Made by a program: the position numbers and the translations under genes. This document shows, one piece after another, positions 7,532-14,501 of a DNA stretch of 20,090 bases. Origin of the DNA: CAIWTU01 sp035686205 (GTDB taxonomy: Bacteria; Desulfobacterota; Desulfuromonadia; Geobacterales; Geobacteraceae); contig DASRZQ010000046.1 in NCBI GenBank assembly GCA_035686205.1, positions 1-20,090 on the forward strand, in the 5' to 3' direction. Under the pieces are notes generated by a model, which was not told the origin of the DNA, did no database searches, and saw only the letters and a list, made by a program, of their open reading frames with translations. Position 1 is the stretch's first letter; every line of letters starts with the position of its first letter.

Positions 7532-8604
7532 ATGCCTTCCTCAGCACCGGCTTTTTCCGAAACCCATGACTGAAGCAGCGTGTAGATCACCGCCAGCACG
7601 ACCGGACCGATGAAAAGCCCGATAATGCCGAAAGCAACCAATCCTCCGATGACACCGGCGAAAATCAGAACAAGCGGCAGCTTGGCCCCTTTCTTTATCA
7701 AAAATGGCCGGATAATGTTGTCTATGGTGCAGGCAACAATTGAAAAGACAAGAAGAACGGTCCCCAATAACGTCTGTCCTGACCAGTACATCCAGATGAC
7801 GGACGGTATCAGTACCAGGGCGGGACCGACCTGCGCTATGCAGAGCAGGAATATGATACCGGTCAGAAGCATCGCGGCAGGTATACCGGCCACGGCCAGG
7901 CCGACACCGCCGATAATGGACTGGATCAGAGCGGTCAATACCACTCCAAGGGCAACTCCGCGAATGGCCTTGGCGGCAAGCGTCAGGCTGTTTTCCCCCT
8001 GGCTGCCCGCCAGGCGGGCGGCGAGCCGCAGTACACCCTTAGAGGCTGTCTCGCCTTTCGCATAGAGAATTGCGGCTATGATTACCGTTAGCAGGAAATT
8101 CAGGATCATCATGCCTATGTTCCCGGCCTGGCTCACGAACCAGGCAATGATTTTGTTGGAGTAGGGCACAAGTTTCGTGGACAGCTCCTGGGAACCTGCC
8201 GCGGCAACCTGCTGCCATTTGACGACAAGCTTCGGTCCCAGTAAGGGAACATTATTCAGCCATCGGGGCGGGGGCGCTCCGGTCAGGATGGACAGCGATC
8301 TGATCCAGGCCACGATCTGGTCCGATTTGTCGACAATGGTCGTAATGGCGATCGTAAGTGGAACAACGAGCAGCAGCAGGAGGCTGACCGACATGACTGT
8401 CACCGCAAGCCAGCGTTTTCCCCGCATGAATTCCTGGACCTTCAGCATGGCCGGCCACGTAGCGATGACGATTATAACCGCCCACGTAAGGGGTGTCAGA
8501 AAGGGACGTATTATCCAGAAGCCGGTGGCGATCAGAAGGCCGATGAAAAAAACCTGCAGCGTGGTGCTGGTTATGTCGCGTGGTTTGATCGTGTTTGGCG
8601 TCAC
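7528..8604 (-). CDS. AI-2E family transporter (UPF0118)
   Basis: 358-residue polytopic inner-membrane protein. N-terminal helices (LQVFFIGLLIATGFWIIRP, TWAVIIVIATWPAML), a central amphipathic region with ITTIVDKSDQIVAWIRSL, and C-terminal helices with the family block around PLVLIFAGVIGGLVAFGIIGLFIGPVVLA. The family (PF01594) contains exporters linked to autoinducer-2 release and members reported as Na+/H+ antiporters; the substrate here cannot be read from sequence. Start is GTG at 8604 with GGAAAGGAA about 7 bases upstream. It sits 52 bases after the antiporter and overlaps MscS by four bases, so an ion or osmotic role is more plausible than quorum signalling. Confidence 0.9.
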   Translation of the reverse strand: MTPNTIKPRDITSTTLQVFFIGLLIATGFWIIRPFLTPLTWAVIIVIATWPAMLKVQEFMRGKRWLAVTVMSVSLLLLLVVPLTIAITTIVDKSDQIVAWIRSLSILTGAPPPRWLNNVPLLGPKLVVKWQQVAAAGSQELSTKLVPYSNKIIAWFVSQAGNIGMMILNFLLTVIIAAILYAKGETASKGVLRLAARLAGSQGENSLTLAAKAIRGVALGVVLTALIQSIIGGVGLAVAGIPAAMLLTGIIFLLCIAQVGPALVLIPSVIWMYWSGQTLLGTVLLVFSIVACTIDNIIRPFLIKKGAKLPLVLIFAGVIGGLVAFGIIGLFIGPVVLAVIYTLLQSWVSEKAGAEEGI

Positions 8605-8656
8605 AATTGCGTTCCTTTCCCGGGTTAAATTTGCCCATGCCCTGCTGCCATTTTTT

Positions 8657-9940
8657 TCACGAACCGCGCGAGTCTCTCAGAATATTTATCCGCTCCCGCA
8701 GTTCGGGGAGCTCCCGCAGTTCGGACAGCGGCCCGCCCGCCTTCGCGAGCCGTCCCGCATACCAGGCCGACAGGGGCTTCGCCGACAGTCCGTGGGCCAG
8801 CACGCTCAGCAGGATTGTCCATGTCGCCACCGACACGAGAAGTTCGATGGGCCTGCCCGCTTCCTTCAGGGTCATGAAGGCCAGCAGGGTGAAGACTACC
8901 GATGCCAGCCCGCGTGGGCCGAACCAGCCCATAAGGGCAATCGTGTCGTTACGGAGGCCGGTCTTTCGCATTGCCAGCGCAACCGGGATCATCCTGACGG
9001 CGGTCAGACTGAGGACGGCGCACGCAATCGGCCGCCAGTCGGAGGTATACAGCATGGCCTTCGGAAGTGCCAGAGCACCGAATATCCCCCACACCAGTAG
9101 CGACAGGACGGCACCGGCGTTTTCCGTGAATTCGATCGGTTCGTGGAAACGATTTCCGGTAGCCGCGCTGAAGATGATCCCGCCGGAAAAGGCGGCGATA
9201 AAACCGTTGCCGTCGATCATAAGCGAGCCGAAAAAGGCGGTCAGGGCCAAACCGAATATGGCGAGCTGTTGTGAAATTCCGGAAGCCCAGCCGCGGTCGG
9301 CGGCCTTCGAGAGCAGTCGGCCGCCGCCAATCCCCACCACCGCGCCCGCCAGCAGTGCGAGGACTATTTCCAGCAGCGCTCCGGCCAGCCAGCCGTTCCG
9401 GGCATGCGTTTCACTCGCCGTCGCGAAAGCGATGAAAAGCAGCACGAACGGCGTTGCGATTCCGTCGTTCAGTCCGCTTTCCACGTTCAATGCACGCCTG
9501 ATTCGGACCGGGACCTTCGGGTCGTTGAAAATGGGCAGTCCGAGGGCAGCGTCGGTCGGTGCCAGAATGGTGCCCAGCAGGGCGGCGAAGGCGATCCCCT
9601 CGCCGGGGAGCAATCCAAGGACAATAGCCGTTCCAAGGATTATGGTGAGGGGCATGCCTATCCCGAGCAGCCGGGTGGGGAGGCCTGGGTCGTCGCGGAG
9701 CTGTCGCAGGTCCAGAGTCGAAGCGTCGGAAAAAAGCAGGACCGCGAGCGTAACCTCGGTAAGGGTCTTCATCCCCTCGGCCGCGGGCGAAATCCGCAAT
9801 AGGTTCACGCCTCCGGGACCGAGCACGAAACCGGCGGCCACGAAGATCATCGGCATGGTCACCGACCATCGCCCCAGCTTGACCGCAAGGGTTCCATAGA
9901 CAAAGACCAGCAGCGAAACTATTGCCAGACCGAGAAACAT
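8657..9940 (-). CDS. CPA1/NhaP-type cation:proton antiporter
   Basis: 427 residues with about 11-12 hydrophobic helices. Two intramembrane motifs of Na+/H+ exchangers are visible: LAPTDAALG (126-134, D130) and NVESGLNDGIATP (152-164) with the N158-D159 pair that marks the electroneutral CPA1 branch. A GWFGPRGLASVVF segment near the C-terminal third is also typical. It exchanges Na+ or K+ for H+ across the inner membrane. There is no cytoplasmic TrkA/CNBD domain; the tail is a short charged helix with repeated ELRE (nucleotide direct repeat, 8692-8706 and 8710-8724). GGAGG lies 8 bases before the ATG at 9940. First gene of a three-gene run with AI-2E and MscS. Confidence 0.92.
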   Translation of the reverse strand: MFLGLAIVSLLVFVYGTLAVKLGRWSVTMPMIFVAAGFVLGPGGVNLLRISPAAEGMKTLTEVTLAVLLFSDASTLDLRQLRDDPGLPTRLLGIGMPLTIILGTAIVLGLLPGEGIAFAALLGTILAPTDAALGLPIFNDPKVPVRIRRALNVESGLNDGIATPFVLLFIAFATASETHARNGWLAGALLEIVLALLAGAVVGIGGGRLLSKAADRGWASGISQQLAIFGLALTAFFGSLMIDGNGFIAAFSGGIIFSAATGNRFHEPIEFTENAGAVLSLLVWGIFGALALPKAMLYTSDWRPIACAVLSLTAVRMIPVALAMRKTGLRNDTIALMGWFGPRGLASVVFTLLAFMTLKEAGRPIELLVSVATWTILLSVLAHGLSAKPLSAWYAGRLAKAGGPLSELRELPELRERINILRDSRGS

Positions 9941-9999
9941 CAGGTTTGCCTCCGCCGGCTTGTACCGGGATATGTTCTGTTAGCGCCAATCTCCCGACG

Positions 10000-10046
10000 G
10001 CCCCCTCATCCGCCCCGATGGGGCACCTTCTCCCTCATGGAGAAGG
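10000..10046. repeat. Intergenic hairpin repeat, copy A
   Basis: Two parts lie in the 138-base gap between antiporter and EutBC. The first, 10000-10024, is GCCCCCTCATCCGCCCC followed by a GATGGGGC half that pairs with the Cs before it. The second, overlapping it at 10022-10046, has the stem CCTTCTCC/GGAGAAGG around CTCAT. A second copy in the opposite orientation is at 14353-14433: the second part matches all 25 bases there and the first part 22 of 25. No T run follows, so it is not a canonical terminator. No gene is seen in 9941-10078. Confidence 0.75.
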
Positions 10047-10078
10047 AAAGGATATCCCCCGTCCATTGCAGGTCAGTG

Positions 10079-12412
10079 CTACCGGCTTTCACTCCGGCTG
10101 GTGCCAACCAGCTTCGCCCTTATTTCCCTTACGATGGAGAGCGTCTCTTTGGCCGCTTCTTTTGGATCCAGGGCCGTTTCCGCTATGTTGCACACCAGTT
10201 TCGTCATGTCGTGGTCCATTTTTTTGGCGGTCCAAACGCTTCCTTTGGCAACGGAGATGTAAGCCGAATAGGAATGGTGCATGGTTCCGGGGCGCTCCCC
10301 GATGATGTGAATAATCCCGTAAAGCCGGTTGGGATCGGACTTTTCAAAAAGTATGTTGCCGATCTCGTAGCCGGCCCGCACCCTGCCGTTGATGACCACG
10401 ATGTTCTTGTCGCTCAGGACCGCGCCGTTTTCGGTCAGCAGCTTGCGGACTTCCTGCAGGTAGGGCATGAGGTGCCCCTTGTCCATGATGGCATCCGCGT
10501 TCAGGCCGTCGGAGATGATGATGTACCCGTTCGGCTGCTTTTCTTTTCCTTTCGACGAGTCCCGGAGCTGTTCGATAACGGCCACGGATTTGGAGTTCAG
10601 CTTCTCGCCGGTGGCCGGTTGGGCGATATAGTTCTCCCTGTCTTTGGACTGGGTCCTGACCTCCACCACATTGGGGATGGTGGCGATGAAGGCCGGGGTT
10701 AATTCGTCCCAGAGACACTTCTTGGCGTCCTTGTAGAGGGTTGTGACGTTCTCTTCCAGCTTCGGGTTCAGGTCCCAAATATTCTTTCCATGGCCAACGG
10801 CGATATCGACGCCTCTGGAACCGACTTCTTTCAGTTTATTTTTCCCTTCGGCATAGATCATTTCCCTGGAACGCTTGTCACCCTTGGCCAGCCGGTACTG
10901 GTAGTACACCCAGAGCGGGTCGCCGTAATGCGAGGTGTACCTATTGCTGCCGTCCACTATCCCGATCCGCTTGTAGAAGGCCCACATCGCATCATTCACT
11001 TTAAGGTCGAACTTTTTCCTCAGACGCACATGATCCTGAAACATGGTGGTCAGATAGCTCAGCATCGGGTCGTTCCTGGTGGGAAGCGCCATGAGATAAG
11101 CCGGGGCGGCCGGCATGATCTGGTCCTGGCACCATGCAAGGTCATCGAGGCTTACGGCCATGTGCAGGGTCGAGCAGATATCGAGACCGATCGTCAGTCC
11201 ATGCAGCTTGCCCATGCAGATGTCTTCCAGGCAGCACCTCACCAGCTGCTCGCGGGTCCTGAAGACCTCCGGCCCGATGAAACCCGCGACGTCATTGACG
11301 TGCAGCCACGCCCCCTTGGGCTGGACCCTGGCGAGTTCCATCTTCGCCGCCCTGCTGAAGCCGTACTTCCTGGATTCCAGCACCATCATGTCGACGCCGT
11401 TGGCAGCGCCGTTGGTGAACTCGGAGCCTTGTCCCGTCTCGAAGTACAGGCCGTATCTCTTTCCTTTCTTGGATGTCGCGTAATTCATTATCTTCGCGAC
11501 CGTGACATCGAAGGTCTTGTTGCAGTCATCGGTCCCGGCCAGGCTCTGGAACATGGTCTCGACCGTTCCCGGGTATTTTTTTTCAACCTCCGCCTGGACA
11601 TCGATATGAGAAAGCACGCACCAGGGGACTACATCCCGGAGCTTGAAGGTTTCGACCACGTCCTTGAGGGCCTTCTCCACCCTGGCCACGCTCTCCACCT
11701 GGCTGTCCACCGGGTTGGTTCCGATGACGATATCGCCCGTGGCATAGGAAAAGGCGTCAAACACTTCCCACATGATATCATCGGGATTGTCCGTGGGCGA
11801 ATTGGGCTGGATGCGGGCGCTCAGGTAGCCTTTCGCACCGATTTTGGTGCCTGGGAGGGGATTGTATATCTTCTGGTCAAATTTGATCAGTTCCTCATTG
11901 CTCATGAGCTTGGGGACGCACCCGATGGTCTCGCTGTCCAGCCCCGGCATGATCTCCTTGATCTCCTTCTCGGACCGGGTCAGCAGAAAGTCTTTCAATT
12001 GACCCATGGTCCGGTCTTTAATCTTTTCGTACTTCGCCTGGTCCGTGGTCTTCCAGATCAGCTTCTGCAGGTCATCGGCAAGCAGCGGGTGCTCATGGAG
12101 GTCCTTGATCTTCGTGTTGTTCAGCAGGATGCGGGCATTCTGCCTTGTTTTATCATTATCGGCCCCCACGCCTATGGCCTGGTCACCCTCCTTGAAAGCA
12201 TTCGCGGCGCCGATCACCTGCCGGTAGAGCGTCTGATCGAAGCCCCCTTTCACCCGGGTGATGTAGGCAAATACGTCCTCCCCGGGTTTTACGTCCGTGA
12301 TGGAGGTGGGGGTTACGGTTGCAGCCGCCTGCGCGAACACCTCCTCAAGATTGACGACTGACGGGATTATGGCCGCCGCGGTGCACAGTTTCAAAAAGTC
12401 TCGCCTTTCCAT
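10079..12412 (-). CDS. eutBC: Tat-exported EutB-EutC fusion, ethanolamine ammonia-lyase homologue
   Basis: 777 residues. Residues ~45-500 match EutB, the TIM-barrel large subunit of adenosylcobalamin-dependent ethanolamine ammonia-lyase; ~575-770 match EutC. By recalled alignment with E. coli EutB the substrate residues are kept: R200 and Q202 (SARIQPN), N233 (VIGTNPV), E325 (YFETGQGS), D411 (GLDICSTLH), and F378 (GFIGPE). EutC landmarks are ISDGLNAD (633-640), GYEIGNIL (681-688) and IGERPG (704-709). A ~70-residue linker joins them. The N-terminus ERRDFLKLCTAAAIIPSVV, ending VFAQA, is a twin-arginine signal (R3-R4), absent from normal EutB. A Glu near E. coli 257 appears replaced by T300. 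AGGAGGT precedes the ATG by 5 bases. No other eut gene is near. Homology is sure; export and catalytic activity are inferred. Confidence 0.9.
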   Translation of the reverse strand: MERRDFLKLCTAAAIIPSVVNLEEVFAQAAATVTPTSITDVKPGEDVFAYITRVKGGFDQTLYRQVIGAANAFKEGDQAIGVGADNDKTRQNARILLNNTKIKDLHEHPLLADDLQKLIWKTTDQAKYEKIKDRTMGQLKDFLLTRSEKEIKEIMPGLDSETIGCVPKLMSNEELIKFDQKIYNPLPGTKIGAKGYLSARIQPNSPTDNPDDIMWEVFDAFSYATGDIVIGTNPVDSQVESVARVEKALKDVVETFKLRDVVPWCVLSHIDVQAEVEKKYPGTVETMFQSLAGTDDCNKTFDVTVAKIMNYATSKKGKRYGLYFETGQGSEFTNGAANGVDMMVLESRKYGFSRAAKMELARVQPKGAWLHVNDVAGFIGPEVFRTREQLVRCCLEDICMGKLHGLTIGLDICSTLHMAVSLDDLAWCQDQIMPAAPAYLMALPTRNDPMLSYLTTMFQDHVRLRKKFDLKVNDAMWAFYKRIGIVDGSNRYTSHYGDPLWVYYQYRLAKGDKRSREMIYAEGKNKLKEVGSRGVDIAVGHGKNIWDLNPKLEENVTTLYKDAKKCLWDELTPAFIATIPNVVEVRTQSKDRENYIAQPATGEKLNSKSVAVIEQLRDSSKGKEKQPNGYIIISDGLNADAIMDKGHLMPYLQEVRKLLTENGAVLSDKNIVVINGRVRAGYEIGNILFEKSDPNRLYGIIHIIGERPGTMHHSYSAYISVAKGSVWTAKKMDHDMTKLVCNIAETALDPKEAAKETLSIVREIRAKLVGTSRSESR

Positions 12413-12416
12413 GTTG

Positions 12417-12423
12417 ACCTCCT
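12417..12423 (-). promoter_or_regulatory. Strong Shine-Dalgarno of the EutBC fusion
   Basis: AGGAGGT, a near-full match to the 16S tail, sits 5 bases before the ATG at 12412. It decides the start, which is what places the RRDFLK motif at residues 3-8 and so supports the Tat signal being real. Confidence 0.8.
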
Positions 12424-12462
12424 TTCGATCACGTTTATTTCAGGCCGCACTGGCCGGTTTTA

Positions 12463-13218
12463 CTACACTTCATGCCCGGATATTTCCTGTTTTTTCTTCT
12501 CCCGGGCGGCTTCATCGTCCCGGTGCATGATCTGGAGGGACACCAGTCTTGCAAGAAGCGTCGCCGGATAGAGCTGCCCGATGAGCCCCTCCATGACCGC
12601 GAACATCCGGGCCAGCGGGTTTATGGGGGTAATGTCGCCATAACCGACTGTGGTCATGGTGATAAAACTGAAATAGGTAAAGTCCGATTGCCGGACGGTG
12701 TAGATTGCGGCCGCATTTGTCTCCGGAAATCGGAAAGAGCCGGGTAGTCGCAGTTCGATGAGGTGGTAGAGGATTGCCCAGGTGAAGCCGACGAGGATAT
12801 AAGCGGCTATGGCTCCCCGAACCCGGTCGCCGGTAACGGGGCCTTCCTGGAAAACATGCCGCATTACCACCACGGTCAGGAGGACAAAATAAATGACCGC
12901 AACCAGGTCGCTCCAGCTGTGGAGAGACCTGCTGGAAGGGTAGAAATTCTTCATCCATGTGAGAATTATGACTGCCAGCGCCAGCACCGTTGCGCCCGCG
13001 CGGCAAAGCCTCTTTTTCGATATTGTGCGTATGCCGGACAGCAGCACCAGGGAAAGGAATATGGAGATGATTAAGGAGGACGCATCGGATCTGACGAGGG
13101 GTGCGAGCATGGAAATCAGCAGGATCATTAGCAGCAGCGCCGTCAACCCGTTATCGCCCCACCAGAAGGTGGTGAAACGCTTCAGGAAATTTTGTGGTTG
13201 CATCTTCACGGCTTTCAT
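12463..13218 (-). CDS. Potassium channel, TVGYGD pore
   Basis: 251 residues. The selectivity filter TTVGYGD (189-195) lies between a helix at about 134-156 and the last helix at about 204-228, the two-TM pore unit of PF07885. Four further hydrophobic segments precede it (about 24-41, 47-63, 74-89, 104-121), but no regularly spaced Arg/Lys voltage sensor is obvious. The C-terminus is a short charged tail (HRDDEAAREKKKQE) without an RCK/TrkA domain. GGAG about 7 bases upstream supports the ATG at 13218. It lies 40 bases after DUF2950 and 50 bases before EutBC, so these may share a transcript. K+ selectivity is inferred from the filter. Confidence 0.9.
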   Translation of the reverse strand: MKAVKMQPQNFLKRFTTFWWGDNGLTALLLMILLISMLAPLVRSDASSLIISIFLSLVLLSGIRTISKKRLCRAGATVLALAVIILTWMKNFYPSSRSLHSWSDLVAVIYFVLLTVVVMRHVFQEGPVTGDRVRGAIAAYILVGFTWAILYHLIELRLPGSFRFPETNAAAIYTVRQSDFTYFSFITMTTVGYGDITPINPLARMFAVMEGLIGQLYPATLLARLVSLQIMHRDDEAAREKKKQEISGHEV

Positions 13219-13258
13219 GTCGAGGCTCCGGTCAAAACCAGGAAATGCCGCATCGCTG

Positions 13259-14236
13259 TCATTTCGACGCAGTTTGCTCCACCATGTTCCAGCCCGGACC
13301 CGGATCGAAAGTATCCATCATTTTGGCAGTCACGGCGGTATCCCGACCCAGGTCTTTCTGATAGACGACCCCGTCATGGTTGACGATGAAGGTCATAACC
13401 CCCGATGAGCCGTAGCTCGCCGGATAGGCGACCACCGCAAAACCTCCGATCATGTGTCCGTGCACCATGTAATCGAATGCGCCCCCCGCCGCGTGTTTCC
13501 CCTGCCGCGTCAGAATGCGGTAGAAGTAACCATGGTAGGGTATCGGCCCGCCACTTTTACCGGCGGAATATCCTTCGGCCTTCGCCCTCGCCACAAGTTC
13601 GCCCAGGGGACTCGGAGGCTCACCTTCCCCCGTCTTCCAGTAAAGACCGTTTTTCTTTCCCGGGTCGCTGGCGAATTTTGCCGCGTACTCATGGAAGTCA
13701 TTGCCCGCATCATTGCCCATCGCATACTCGCGCTGCGCGTCGACGATGGCTAGGCAGGTCTGGATGGTTTCCAGTTCATTCCGGCCGATCCAACGGTCGA
13801 GGATCTCCTGTTTGCCTGCCTCCGTATCGAACCGCCAGCGCTTGTTCTTCGCAACCAGCGGGATCGGGAACGGCCACTCGTCTTTGCCGATGACAAGGAT
13901 AGCCTTGCTTTTGCCCGTTTGATCGAAGCGGTGCATTTCCTCATAGGCGGCAAGGAATATATCCCGGTGCTGACGATCGACGATGGGATCTCCCGTGGAA
14001 GTCAGTTTTCCGCCGGACGGACCGAGAACGGCCCTGAGTTCGGCCTTGTCATTATTTTTCAGGGAGTCGACCAGGGCCTGGACGGCCTTTTCGGGGGAGC
14101 TGAAGGTTTTTTGCCGCGATGCGGCCGCGGTCGACGAAGCAGGGAGACTCAGCGACACGAGTATGGCGCAGAGCATGACGCTCAGAGTATATAGAGCCGT
14201 TTTGCCGGTTTTCCTTTGTACAGTTTTGAATCTCAT
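13259..14236 (-). CDS. Exported DUF2950 protein
   Basis: 325 residues. A signal peptide with hydrophobic core LYTLSVMLCAILVSLSL ends near SSTAAA. The mature protein contains FSSPEKAVQALVDSLKNND, the conserved DKAELRAVLGP region, DEWPFPIPLV, RWRFDTEAGKQEILDRWIG and a C-terminal FIVNHDGVVYQKDLG, all typical of DUF2950. Function of the family is unknown; such genes are often next to DUF3300 genes, as here. Start set at ATG 14236: AGGAGG at 14247-14242 lies 5 bases upstream. A longer reading from TTG at 14251 would place that ribosome site inside the gene, so it is rejected. Probably periplasmic. Confidence 0.88.
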   Translation of the reverse strand: MRFKTVQRKTGKTALYTLSVMLCAILVSLSLPASSTAAASRQKTFSSPEKAVQALVDSLKNNDKAELRAVLGPSGGKLTSTGDPIVDRQHRDIFLAAYEEMHRFDQTGKSKAILVIGKDEWPFPIPLVAKNKRWRFDTEAGKQEILDRWIGRNELETIQTCLAIVDAQREYAMGNDAGNDFHEYAAKFASDPGKKNGLYWKTGEGEPPSPLGELVARAKAEGYSAGKSGGPIPYHGYFYRILTRQGKHAAGGAFDYMVHGHMIGGFAVVAYPASYGSSGVMTFIVNHDGVVYQKDLGRDTAVTAKMMDTFDPGPGWNMVEQTASK

Positions 14237-14297
14237 TATTTCCTCCTTCAAGGAGTGCTTGCCAAATCTGGATCGGAATCAATTATCCGCATTTTCA

Positions 14298-14433
14298 CCC
14301 CTCACCCTGCGCTATGCGCCACCCTCTCCCTTATGGCGAGGGAAAATGCGTCCCTTCTCCATGAGGGAGAAGGTGCCTGCGCGCTGAAGCGCTACGGCGC
14401 CCAAGCGTGCCCCAAAGGGGCGGATTAGGGGGC
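14298..14433. repeat. Intergenic hairpin repeat, copy B (inverted, expanded)
   Basis: The 265-base gap between DUF3300 and DUF2950 is mostly repeat. At 14353-14377 is the reverse complement, all 25 bases, of 10022-10046, and at 14409-14433 a 22-of-25 inverted copy of 10000-10024. Here the two parts are separated by 31 bases (14378-14408) rich in GCGC pairings, whereas in copy A they overlap. A further CCCTCTCC...GGCGAGGG stem (14319-14342) lies to the left. No gene is seen in the gap. Confidence 0.72.
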
Positions 14434-14501
14434 AGGCACAAGACTGGCTCTCATCAGGTTCCTGGACAGCGTGTCGATGTGCGTGCCACATGAATTTCCT
14501 A

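Noticed and set aside
10000..10046. Intrinsic terminator of the EutBC gene
   Set aside because: The hairpin is followed by TGCCCC on the minus strand, not a T run.
10790..12361. 523-residue plus-strand frame opposite EutBC
   Set aside because: The minus strand encodes clear EutB motifs here; the plus frame is a codon-bias shadow with no recognisable motif.
10079..12412. Complete ethanolamine microcompartment locus
   Set aside because: Only the lyase homologue is present; neighbours are a K+ channel, DUF genes and antiporter, with no shell proteins or other eut genes.
435..14433. CRISPR array
   Set aside because: The intergenic repeats are palindromes scattered kilobases apart, without regular spacers or cas genes.
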